Positions 52,121 to 61,861 of a DNA stretch of 64,000 bases are shown piece after piece. Source of the stretch: Craspedostauros australis (lineage: Eukaryota; Bacillariophyta; Bacillariophyceae; Mastogloiales; Achnanthaceae). The stretch is taken from the NCBI GenBank assembly GCA_026770025.1, contig JAMXDE010000026.1, positions 186,001 through 250,000 on the forward strand, written 5' to 3'. Both the position numbers and the translations under genes were made by a program. The notes beneath the pieces were generated by a model, which searched no databases, had not been told where the DNA came from, and saw only the letters and a program-made list of their open reading frames with translations. Within the stretch, counting starts at the first letter, position 1, and every line of letters starts with the position of its first letter.

Positions 52121-53032
52121 TCACTGTTTCGTCGCAGCGGAATCGTCGGCGGGTTGCACGTGGTGGCATTTCGGCACCCTCTGGTTCCACACCACGATCA
52201 CCACCGACTCCTTCCAATACAGCCTCGCATCGACTTGCTTTTGATACGCGCCGCAGAATTCGTCGTATTCCATGACCACGTTGTCCGGAAATAGCTGCTC
52301 GATCCAATCTTCGAATGTTGGATGTTGCGCTGCTGTGGAGATGCATGTGGCCGGACTTTCGTTTCCGCTGTCATCATGTTGTGGAGCGCTCGATGGGGAG
52401 GATGCGTTACTTTCCCCGCACAATTCGGAGCTCCCCCTTGCCTCTTTCATGCAGCAGGATTCATCATCCTGCCGAGCCACCTTCAATTGCAAATTGTCGC
52501 TGCTGTCGTTGGATGCACTGAGACTATCGGCATTGTTGCAATTGGCGCGCAGAGCCAGCTCCTCTTTGCTTCGGCTCTCGTAGCGTGCATGGTCTGCCAG
52601 GTACTGTTCCAAATGATGCGTAATGATCATGCGACTCTGGATCTTGCTCTGTCGCACGATCTCATCCAGAACAACATCGTCAGTCTCTGGCGCAAAGCTT
52701 GGCATGTGAGCAGGGCGGCGCTCTTCTCCTGCGCGCGGCGCGTCGCACTCATCATGCTCGCTGTCGTTATCGCTCTCCGTATCCGAGTCCGTATCTGTGT
52801 CTGTGCAATTTCCATCCTTGTCATCGTCATTGCAAACCACGTTGGAATGATGATCTTCCTCCCACACATCATTCGAGAAAAGGCTCCAACCACCACGTGC
52901 TTTGTTGGCGTCGCCTTGCTTCGTCAAACGCATTTCATCAAAAAGCGCGGCGCAGGCGTCCTTTCCCCTTTGAATGGAGGACTGCCACCCGCGGGGGAAC
53001 GCATCGAAGCTGATTGCCATGGTGTTGCGCAT
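52121..53032 (-). CDS. Acidic protein of unknown function
   Basis: A single frame of 303 residues from an ATG at 53032 (with another Met three codons later). The first 50 residues are mixed (ISFDAFPRGWQSSIQRGKDA). Then comes a strongly acidic run of alternating Asp/Thr/Ser/Glu (TDTDTDSDTESDNDSEHDE), a helical Glu/Arg/Lys region (QSKIQSRMIITHHLEQYLAD), Ser-rich linkers and a C-terminal conserved-looking block: HPTFEDWIEQLFPDNVVMEY, DARLYWKESVVIVVWNQRVP. This block recalls uncharacterised diatom proteins with a 'TYEEWIxxLHPEN'-type start, but I cannot name a function. No membrane segment or signal is visible. It is credited as real because of its length and the ordered C-terminal block; the start could be further upstream. 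Confidence 0.6.
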   Translation of the reverse strand: MRNTMAISFDAFPRGWQSSIQRGKDACAALFDEMRLTKQGDANKARGGWSLFSNDVWEEDHHSNVVCNDDDKDGNCTDTDTDSDTESDNDSEHDECDAPRAGEERRPAHMPSFAPETDDVVLDEIVRQSKIQSRMIITHHLEQYLADHARYESRSKEELALRANCNNADSLSASNDSSDNLQLKVARQDDESCCMKEARGSSELCGESNASSPSSAPQHDDSGNESPATCISTAAQHPTFEDWIEQLFPDNVVMEYDEFCGAYQKQVDARLYWKESVVIVVWNQRVPKCHHVQPADDSAATKQ

Positions 53033-54039
53033 CGTGTATCAATACTTCTATGCTTGTGTGCTGGGAGAATGGTATCTGCTCTTTGCGTGTTGACGTTGTC
53101 TGCTATCTTGTGCGGTACGTGATGCCTGGCTTGATGTGGTACGGATGTTGTTGCTGTCGGTTTTGTTGGTAGAATACTCGGCGTGAATTGTGATGCAATC
53201 AAGGTTGAATTTTGTGATGTGTCCGATGAAACGAATGTGCGTATTGAAGCAGCAGAAGAAGGAAAGGTGGTGAAGAGAGGAAGGCTTGGCGGTGGCGAAG
53301 CCAGTAGCGGCAGTGACGACGATGGCATTGAATGTAGCAACGACGTTGGCACCACAAACGCAAGACCCAACACGAATGAAACTATCGAATTGTCTTGGTG
53401 TGCTTCGTCCATTCACTTCATGCCCGAATGAAATCCTTCGCAGCAACTGTGATTGCATGCCTTGGGCCAACACATCGCATCGCATCACATCACATCACAT
53501 TGCATTGCATGAGAGGAGCAAGGCATCGTGATTCTGGATGAATAAATCCGAAACATCATCGCAAGATGCAGGAATGGTGGCGGAGGGAGGATTTGGCGCC
53601 ATTTTTATCTTGTCACGACTGATCCATTCGAAGCAGCGATCGACTTCCTCGATTAGTCAAAGAAAGGCGATGTCGACCCAATCGACTACAAATGTGCCTC
53701 GAAACCAAAAACACGGCAAAACATGGTAAAAGACAGCAAAGACACAACAACAACACGAATGCGCGCAGCACAGCACGAAGAGTGCTGCCAGGATTTGACC
53801 ACCAAACACCATTGTTGTTGTGAAATGGAGCACAGATTTGCATGAGTAGTCGCAGCTGGCACAGTATCATACTCGTGCTCGTACTCGTACCATACGACGA
53901 AGGCCATCGTCAGGAAGGCACAAGCAAAGGCACAGGCGCAGACAAAGGTCCATATCAACCATTGTACCCGTAGCTACCACCACCACCACCACCACCACCA
54001 ATCACAATCATCTTCGTGAGGTGACGAACAGGCAGCACC
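53033..54039. other. Divergent intergenic region
   Basis: 1 kb between an unknown minus-strand gene and THO2 (+). It contains a run of CATCG/CATCA/CATTG pentamers at about 53470-53510, a GTACTC motif at 53881 and (ACC)8 at 53976-53999, only 40 bases before the THO2 ATG. No gene is seen. Confidence 0.5.
53976..53999. repeat. (ACC)8 microsatellite in the THO2 leader
   Basis: Eight perfect ACC units ending 40 bases before the ATG at 54040. Confidence 0.9.
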
Positions 54040-57000
54040 ATGTCCTCCGTTTGGAGTTTTGCGTCGGACGAGGAACTGAAGGCCTTGGCAGGCAAGGATG
54101 AAGAGGATTGCCGCGTGACCATGATGAAGGCGTTCATGTACGTGGCGGATCATGACGGCAAGCAGTCTCCATCGATCGACAAGGCCGTGACGAAAACTGT
54201 CAGCGCGCTGAAGGGATGCTCGCACTTGCACGATGCCGTTGTTGATACTCTGTGGCTGTGCGGCTCCATGAAGGCGGATTTGCCTGTGGATGGTGTGGAT
54301 GGCATGGCCTCTCTGGGACATCTCATCAAGTCTCTGCTGGATGCGCAGGCCCGAGAGGACGCCGAATCGTCCACAGCCACTTCGAAAACAGCAGCAGCAG
54401 GAGCAGGCACAAAGAGTAAAGAAGGAGGAGCTGAAACTGCGAAGCAACCATCGGGGCTCCAGTCACTGCGAGAGAAGCTGCAATCCAACCTCATGCCAAA
54501 GCTGTTGGAGAACTCAAAGTGCATCACGACCGAGCAGGATCTTCTCAAACGCTTGCGAATGCACAACACGCAGACGTACTACAAGCAGCACAAGTACAAC
54601 CTGCTGCAGGAGGAAAGCGAGGGCTACTCCAAGGTGCTGCGTTTGCTTGCCGGGTGCGACGCCATCGATCCCACTCAGCCGTCCTTGTTTGACCAGTGCT
54701 GTCAACTGATTGGGACCTTTCAGCTGGATCCGAACAGAGTCATGGATCTCATCGTCGATGTTCTGGAACGACGGCTGTTTGACAACGTGGGTGCATCGCA
54801 GGGGGCCTCGCAACGCAGTGATGGCCAGGGCAGCAACGAAGTTGGGGATCAGGGCGTCTCGTTTGCTGCATGTCCCGCTGGAAATCCCGCGACCGTGTCC
54901 CTGATTGCATGTTTGCGGAAGTTCTCCATCAGCAAGCTCCCCTCGCTGCTCCGATTCCGGCTGTCCGCGACAACGCCTGCGTCTCCATCCTTCACTGCTA
55001 CTGTCTGCTACCTTGGAATTCAGGATGAGCTTCTCGACCTCGCCGTGCTTGTGCAGCAGTATCTGCCACCAGCCGACACGCTCATCAAGGACAGTCACGA
55101 TCTGTGTTGGAAGAAGGAGAAGAGACGGATCTTGGCGCTGACAAAAGTCAGCTTGTCAGGAACCGTCAAAGAGGACACTGTGTTGAAGAACATGGAACGC
55201 AAGCTTGCAGAGATGCTCAAGGAGTTGCAGGGTGATCACACGGTCCAAATCCTCGGCACGCTCCTGCGGTGGGGCGAATGGTGCACTGCGAAGCAACTCG
55301 CCACCCCCGAGTCATGGGGACGGTTAGCCTCAATGCTTCCACAATCGTTTGGCACCGTGCTCTGCGACATCGCCGACGCCCAGATGCAGCCCCTCTACGC
55401 CAAGTACGTCGCGACTCCGCACATGCTGCAGTCCACCCAAGTGCAAGCCGATACGAACAATACGGGAGGCGGCGCAAGTGAGACTCCGAGAGCAACCAGT
55501 GACAATCTGATCGATGACGCGTTGGAGACATTCGCGGAACCATTGCTGTTTTCATCAAAGGCGTGCAGTATCAAGATGCGCCCACTGTTCTTCGTCAAAA
55601 TATGCAGACTGCTGAATGCTCTCTTCGATAGTGTCATGTCGACCCAAAAAGAAACCGCGGGAGAGACGAAGCAAGATCCAGAGCAAGGCACCGCAAGCCA
55701 GGAACAACTTCTTCTCGCGTCCCTCAGCGACAAGACGTTAGACTTCTTCAAGACCTTCATCGTTCCTTCCATCTCGCTCTTCGGGGCCAACCCATCCATG
55801 GCCTCGGAGGTGTGGAGTATTCTGTCTCGACTGCCGTACGCAACACGCTACACGATGTACACAGAATGGAGGGGCATCGGCTTGGAACGCAACGGGCTGA
55901 TGTCATCGCAATCGGGAAAGCCGCTGCCGCTGGTGGAAAGCGAGATGCTGGCTGGTAAGGCGGCGAGGTACACAGTGAAGCGCTTGTCACGGGACAACGT
56001 GCGTGAGATGAGCCGTCAGATGGCCAAGGTGGCGCATTCGAATCCCTTGGTCCTATTCGCGCTCATCCTGAATCAAATCGAAAGCTACGACAACTTGGTG
56101 GACGTCATCGTCGAGTCGCTCCACTACATCAACCATCTGGGTCTCGACGTCCTGGGATACAGCATCCTCAGTCGTCTCAGCGGCGTCGGCGGCGTCATGA
56201 ATCGAAGCTGCTTGAAAGGTAGGATCCCCCCAACATCGACCCCAGTTTATTTATATCATTCCATTCCGCTCCATTACACTCGATGCGGCGTGGTGTGAAC
56301 TTCCATGCAACCAAGTGTGAGGCACATGAGCAGGACAGCACGCAGTTCACAAGTATTGGCAAGATTGGAGCGTCCATCACAACACGACAATTCGATTCCG
56401 AATGGATTCATCACATCATACATACTCAAACATGGCAGTCGTATTCGTCTGCTGCGAAGGCTGCGGTGCGTCGTGCGAGTACGACATTGCACAGTCCTTC
56501 AACACGAAATCATGTTGCTGCAGGTTCTTCGTGCCGGCGCATGAATCTCTCTCCTCCTTGCAGAAGAACAAGAAGAGGAGGCAGAAGGACAAAGCGCAGG
56601 AGGCCAATGATCACGATTCCACTTCCGTCGTCAACACAATTACCACCACCAACACCACCACCACACCATCTTTCATTGCGCTGACACAGTGGCTTCGATC
56701 CATTCACAAACTGCTCCTGCTCCCTACTCTATTGCCACTTTATCTACCATTGCTCCTGACCAATTGCACAAACAAACAACAAACAAACTCGTACATACAT
56801 ACACACATGCACGCGTACATCGATGCGTTATTCTCACGCACTCGTACATATCCGACAAATGAACCAAAATCGTCTGAACTTCTGCTCAAAATGCAATCGG
56901 ATGCCTGTCTCGTCATCCAACTTTTCGTCACATTCCGCGAATTGTGATGCAATGCAATTCGACACAATACTCTACGATGCGATACGATTCATACGATACG

Positions 57001-59972
57001 ACCAACATCATGCTCGTACGTAAACAGAGGACGGAGTCAACGTATCGCAATGGCTGCAATCGCTGGAATCATTCTGCGGAGCCTTCTACCAAAAGAATCC
57101 GTTCGTGGAATTCAGAGGCTTGCTCAGCTACCTCATGCAACGTCTGCGGGAAGGGTCGGTCATGGAGCTTGGCATCCTTCGCGTTCTGCTGAAGAAACCA
57201 GGCGCGCTGTCGTACGTGGACTACTCGCCGGCTGAATCCTTGTCCACCACCCAGCTCGATGGCGGCGGCGGATCCAGGCTCTTGCAACGCGAGACAATGT
57301 CCTTTGGAGTCGTGGAGCGCGTGAACAACGTCGCAGTGAAACAAATCAAAGACGTCCTGGACGGCGAAGGTATCGGCGTGCTCATGCTCATCCTGGTCGC
57401 CAAAGCCCGAAATCGACTCCTTTTTGAGGTCGACGAAGACAACGAGAAACGCCCATTGAAATTGCTCGGCAACCTCCACGACACGTGCCAAATAGTCCTG
57501 ACGATCTTGCTCGAATGCTTGACAGGCGGATCCCACGGAGGCAAGGCGGCCGAGCCAGCCGACGACGCAACGAATGGCAAGACCACCAAGATATGGCAGA
57601 AGATGCCGACGATGGAGGAGCTGTGCTCAGACTACGGATTTGGGGTCATGACAAGCTGGATGCTTTGCCGTCCATTGATCAACGCGGCCACATACGTGAA
57701 TGACGATGGAGAAGTCGACGAGAGCACGAAGCGCTTTGAACTGACGGAAAGCGTCCGCTCCGTGTACGAAGCACGTTTGCCAGAGACCCTGTGGTCGTGC
57801 ATCTCCATCGACCTGTTGGAACGCTTCATGAATCACAGCCTTTACGACATCTACCACCCCGAATACGTCTACGAAGTGGAGATCAGCAGATTCCGAAAGG
57901 AAATCGATCGGCTCCAACGCCAAAGGAACACAAAAGCTGCGCCCGCAGGTTCTTCAGAAGCCAGAAATGAAGTAGCCGAGATCGACCGAACGAAGCGCAC
58001 CCTGGCCAAACTCGAGGGTGACCTGAAAAACCAGAAGGCGCACATCGATTCCATCGTTCGTGATTTGAAGACCTCGAAGGGTGGATTCTTTTGCGGACCA
58101 GATCTCGGTGCATCCGCTTCCACTTTCTTTTCGCACTGCGTCTTCCCGCGAAGTCTGCAGAGCCCTGCCAACGCCATGTACTCCGCGAAATTCATCTTTC
58201 TTTTGCACGAAATCGAAACTCCTGGTTTCAGTATCATCCATTGCATCAACTCATTCGTTACTGCGCTGAAGGGCGCATTGTACGGATTGACAGAAGGCGA
58301 AGCCGCTATCGTGGCCATCTTCATTTTGGAGATCTGGAGGAAGCTTAAGGATTGGAAGCAAGATGAAGATGCCTACGAACAAGAAGTGGCCAACAAGCCC
58401 GGATCGTTCGTCGCAACAGCATCGAACGGGAACGAGAAGGAGGACGAGGACAAACAGCTTTCCATCTCTCATGAGCAGTTCTCCATGCTGTACGATCAGT
58501 GGCATGACACTCTGGGCGAGTCGTTGATCAGCGCACTCAAGTCAAAGGAGTACATGCACACGCGTGCTGCTCTGCTCGTGCTGACCCGAATCGTGAGTGC
58601 CTTCCCCACAAGCGAAAACATGGCGAATCTGTTGACAGATACACTAGCTCCATTCCAAACAAGCGATGCTCGCGTTCGCGCTGATCTGAAGACATCAGCA
58701 AGCGCGTACACCACGATGCTCAAGAAGGCAGGCGAGCAAGGCGCGTGGGGCACAGTTCCAGAGGCAGTGGACGGCAACGCCGATGAGACGGCAGCTATGG
58801 ATGTCGACACCACCACCAACAACAGCAACGATAACAGCAAGGATGGGAATCTCAACACCAAGTCTGCAGGGGCGACCAGCAGTTCTGCCACAAAGGCCGA
58901 GATCAATGATCCCAAGCGACGCCCTGAATCAAGAAACGCCAGCAGTAGCATCACTACCAACAACAACGGACAAGGTGTGACTGAGCGACGGTCGGGAGGA
59001 GGGCCAACGAGCAGATCAGCTGTGGACGATAGTACCAGCGGCGGTGGCGCAAAACGTGACCTCGGCTCCTTGCGTCGCAATGACGACAAGGACAGATCTC
59101 GACATGACTCAGCAAGAAGTGGCAGTGGTGGTTACGGAAATGAGGCTGGCGAAGTCCGAAATGGCGGGCGCGGCGGCGATGGGCAAAAGTTCAACCTCTC
59201 TCCATCGCCAAGCAGAGAAAGAGACAGGGGACGCGACCGGGACGACCGTGATCGCGATCGAGATCGTGACAGAGATCGTCTCAGAGACAGGGACCGTGAT
59301 AGAGATCGTGACCGTGACCGGGATCGCCCTCGTGACCGAGATCGCGATCGCGACAGAGAACGCGATTGGGACAGAGATCGGGGACGTGACCGTGATCGCG
59401 ACCGTGACCGACAATGGGAACGGGATCGTGATCGCGACAGAGAACGAGAGAGAGACCAAAGATCAGGTGGTCGCGCCTCGCGGCAGGGTGGTGATCGACG
59501 TGGTATGGACGACGGTAAGGCCAGCGAGCCTCCCTCGAGATCGGAGGATTCCGGCAGGAACTTGCGCAGAGGAAGAGTGCCGGGCAACAGCAATCCGGAT
59601 GGCCCTGGCAACAACAGCAGCAACAACAACAACGATGAAGGACGCAGCATGGGGCATCGTTGGACCGGGAACGATGGTCCTCGCGGTGGCGACGGCCACG
59701 ATGGCAACGGAAGAAGCGGCAAGCGCTCCAGACCACCATCGCCAAGCAACAACGGCAACAGCAACATCGCCGGCAACAGCGCACCTCGCGGCGATGGACC
59801 GCCCGACGGCCGCAGCTCCAAACGGCAGCGTACCGGTGGCGGTGTGGCACGTGGCAACGATGGGCCCAACATGAACAGAGATCAACCGCAGGGCGGCAGG
59901 CGTGTCATGCCCCCGCCTGCGCGCGAACTGCCTCCTTCACGGCGAGGACGAGGTCGCAAGCCTCGTCGCTAG
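54040..59972 (+). CDS. THO complex subunit 2 (THO2/THOC2)
   Basis: Two exons, 54040-56218 and 57028-59972, give 1,707 residues (junction after the first base of a Glu codon; donor GTAGGA, acceptor CAG; intron 809 nt, the longest in the window). The N-terminal region carries the family string LRMHNTQTYYKQHKYNLLQE followed by ESEGYSKVL. The junction rebuilds KEDGVNVSQWLQSLESFCGA, the THO2 motif (usual form DGTNLSSWLQSLASFCG), and FRGLLSYLMQRL follows. FILEIWRKLKDWKQDEDAYE and FSMLYDQWHDTLGESLISAL belong to the C-terminal THOC2 domain. From about residue 1457 to 1538 the tail is an alternating Arg-Asp tract, followed by Gly/Asn/Arg-rich disorder to the end. THO couples transcription elongation to mRNA export in the nucleus; THO2 is its scaffold. 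It is longer than the usual THOC2 tail would require. Confidence 0.92.
59215..59460 (+). repeat. Arg-Asp coding repeat inside THO2
   Basis: A hexanucleotide-like coding repeat (GAC/GAT plus CGN codons) giving alternating Arg and Asp for about 80 residues. The DNA is dense in GATCGNGATCG and so in GATC palindromes. Confidence 0.85.
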
Positions 59973-60336
59973 AGAGAGAGAGACAGTAGCGGATGCTTCG
60001 AGGCTGCATAGATGCGTAGTTCCAATACTCACATCGGTAGAGTGGCACTAACCTGAAGAGACTAGAGCAAAGAGAGCTGAGGCTGCTCTGTTGCGCAATA
60101 CATGGCACGGATACTGCGTCTGTGTGGCATTTCGCGTGGGTTGGTGGCGATGGCGTGTTTGATGAATTCGCTGCCTTCATTGGCAAGTGAATAGAAAAAG
60201 AGATGAATGGTATGGGATTGAATAGAGTACGAGCGCTATCTCCTATTGTGAAACTAAACAGAGTACCACCGACACTCTCGAAGTAGTTCGACTATCTTCC
60301 CCGACGTGACGATGCAGCGATGCTCCAATCGACTCG
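59973..60336. other. Convergent intergenic spacer
   Basis: 364 bases between the 3' ends of THO2 and the cyclophilin-like gene. A short AG run follows the THO2 stop, and GAGTAC motifs lie at 60225 and 60261. No gene. Confidence 0.5.
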
Positions 60337-61284
60337 TTACATCGATGGCACCCACGGTTCGAACGCACCACCTCGACCAGTGGGGACCATGACGACCATC
60401 TTTGCGATCTTGATGCGCTTGTCCTTGTCCAGCCAACCCAACTGTTTTGTCGAATGAATCCGCGGCACCACATCATCCATGCCCTGCACGATCCTTCCAA
60501 AGTTGGCATCGGCCTCGTACGGATTCTTGTGCTGCTGAGATCCCGGACCGTGGTTGACGGAATTGTCCTTGATGGAAACGTACCAGCACGGACCCGACGG
60601 CCGACCGCAGTAGCCTACCGTGCCCTTGCGATGCGGGAATTTCTTGGAGTATTCCTGGAATGGCAGGTGCTGCTTGATGGCGCTCGATCGCGTGGTGGCT
60701 TGCAGGACGTGACCGGCGTTGCGATGGAACTCGCCGCCCACCCACGTGCGAGCGACCTCCAGGAAGGTGTAGACGGAGACCGGGATGAGGTCTATGGGCG
60801 CCATCTCGATGACGATCTCACCGTCCTTGCCCTTCTCGGCGAAATCTGGGATGGTGGGTGGGAACTCGAGGCTGACCTTGATCCGGTAGGCGGGGTGCTG
60901 ACCGTACTTGGCGACGATGACCTTCCTGGTAGCGTCCTGCAACTTCTTCGTGACCTCCAGCGAGTGCTCGTCGCTCTCCATGATGACTCCCGTCTTCTTG
61001 ATCTCCCGCACTTCTGCATCCAGCGCATTCATCTTCTGTTCCAGTTCTTCGAATTCGGCGCTGCTGATCGTTGCAGCATTGCTCTTTGCCACGGCATTGC
61101 CGCGCACGGCGCCATTCGCGGACAGCGCCGCGCCTGCGACGGAACCCGCCGCTTCATCCTGCTGTGTGAGGAAGAAGCATCCGACCGCGACGCACAGCAG
61201 CACAATGACAAGGATGTTCCTCCTTGACTTGGCCTGTTCGCCACGGATCTTGCCGTACTTTTCGTTGTCGTCGTCCTGCCTCAT
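60337..61284 (-). CDS. Membrane-anchored cyclophilin-like protein
   Basis: The ATG at 61284 gives 315 residues; the open frame extends upstream but only from a GTG. A short basic N terminus precedes one transmembrane helix (about residues 23-40, ILVIVLLCVAVGCFFLT), a type II signal anchor. An Ala/Ser/Asn spacer and a probable coiled coil (FEELEQKMNALDAEVREIKK) follow. The C-terminal 190 residues resemble a divergent cyclophilin fold: IVIEMAPIDLIPVSVYTFLE, FHRNAGHVLQA (the catalytic FHR arginine is kept), KGTVGYCGRPSG, WYVSIKDN and DANFGRIVQGMDDV, equivalent to the FGxVxxGMxVV ending. Several active-site positions differ from cyclophilin A, so it may lack isomerase activity. Predicted location: lumen or exoplasmic side of the secretory pathway (Golgi or ER), by topology only. 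Confidence 0.72.
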   Translation of the reverse strand: MRQDDDNEKYGKIRGEQAKSRRNILVIVLLCVAVGCFFLTQQDEAAGSVAGAALSANGAVRGNAVAKSNAATISSAEFEELEQKMNALDAEVREIKKTGVIMESDEHSLEVTKKLQDATRKVIVAKYGQHPAYRIKVSLEFPPTIPDFAEKGKDGEIVIEMAPIDLIPVSVYTFLEVARTWVGGEFHRNAGHVLQATTRSSAIKQHLPFQEYSKKFPHRKGTVGYCGRPSGPCWYVSIKDNSVNHGPGSQQHKNPYEADANFGRIVQGMDDVVPRIHSTKQLGWLDKDKRIKIAKMVVMVPTGRGGAFEPWVPSM

Positions 61285-61846
61285 CGCGGGGAGATCCTGC
61301 TCGGTCCTTGTCTGTTGTTCTGAATGGGAGCGTTGCCTGCTGCGTATGCTTGTATCATCTGTGATGCCACAGTGTGGTACAACACCTTGGTGGATAGATC
61401 GTGCTTTGGGGAACACCCTGTTCGCACCCACGATTTCTGTCCACGATTTTCTCACACGATCTGTGACAATTGACACAACGCACAAAGTGCGCGTTGTTGT
61501 CTCGGCCTCCGTTGAGTCCAGTCACGAACACTGAAGTCATTGTGTCCGTCCCCAATCGTGGAGGCCAAGAAGCAACACCTCTCGATCCGACATATCCACG
61601 TTTCGAGCGGACGATGTTTGGTGTGATGTGTCGCCATGTGATGTGAAGTTGTGTTGTGGGAGCTGCCGCGGTACGATTCCAAGAACAGTAGAACGGAGTG
61701 AGGTCGCGATGGGTCATCATCGATGTTGTTGCTACAGTGAACTCTTGATGAATGCGACTGACTCTATCATTATCAGAAGCATCATCAGAAACAACAACAG
61801 TAAACAGCGATGCCAAGAAAACACGGTGATCGCTGTCACTGTAACG
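61285..61846. other. Divergent intergenic region
   Basis: 560 bases between the cyclophilin-like gene (-) and the methyltransferase (+). Both promoters should lie here. The plus-strand methyltransferase frame stays open into this region as far as about 61750, so its start may be further left. Confidence 0.45.
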
Positions 61847-61861
61847 ATGAGACGATCCAGG

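Noticed and set aside
59109-59459. Antisense frames rich in Val/Ile/Thr/Ser opposite the Arg-Asp tract of THO2
   Set aside because: They are the reverse-strand reading of the GAC/CGN coding repeat.
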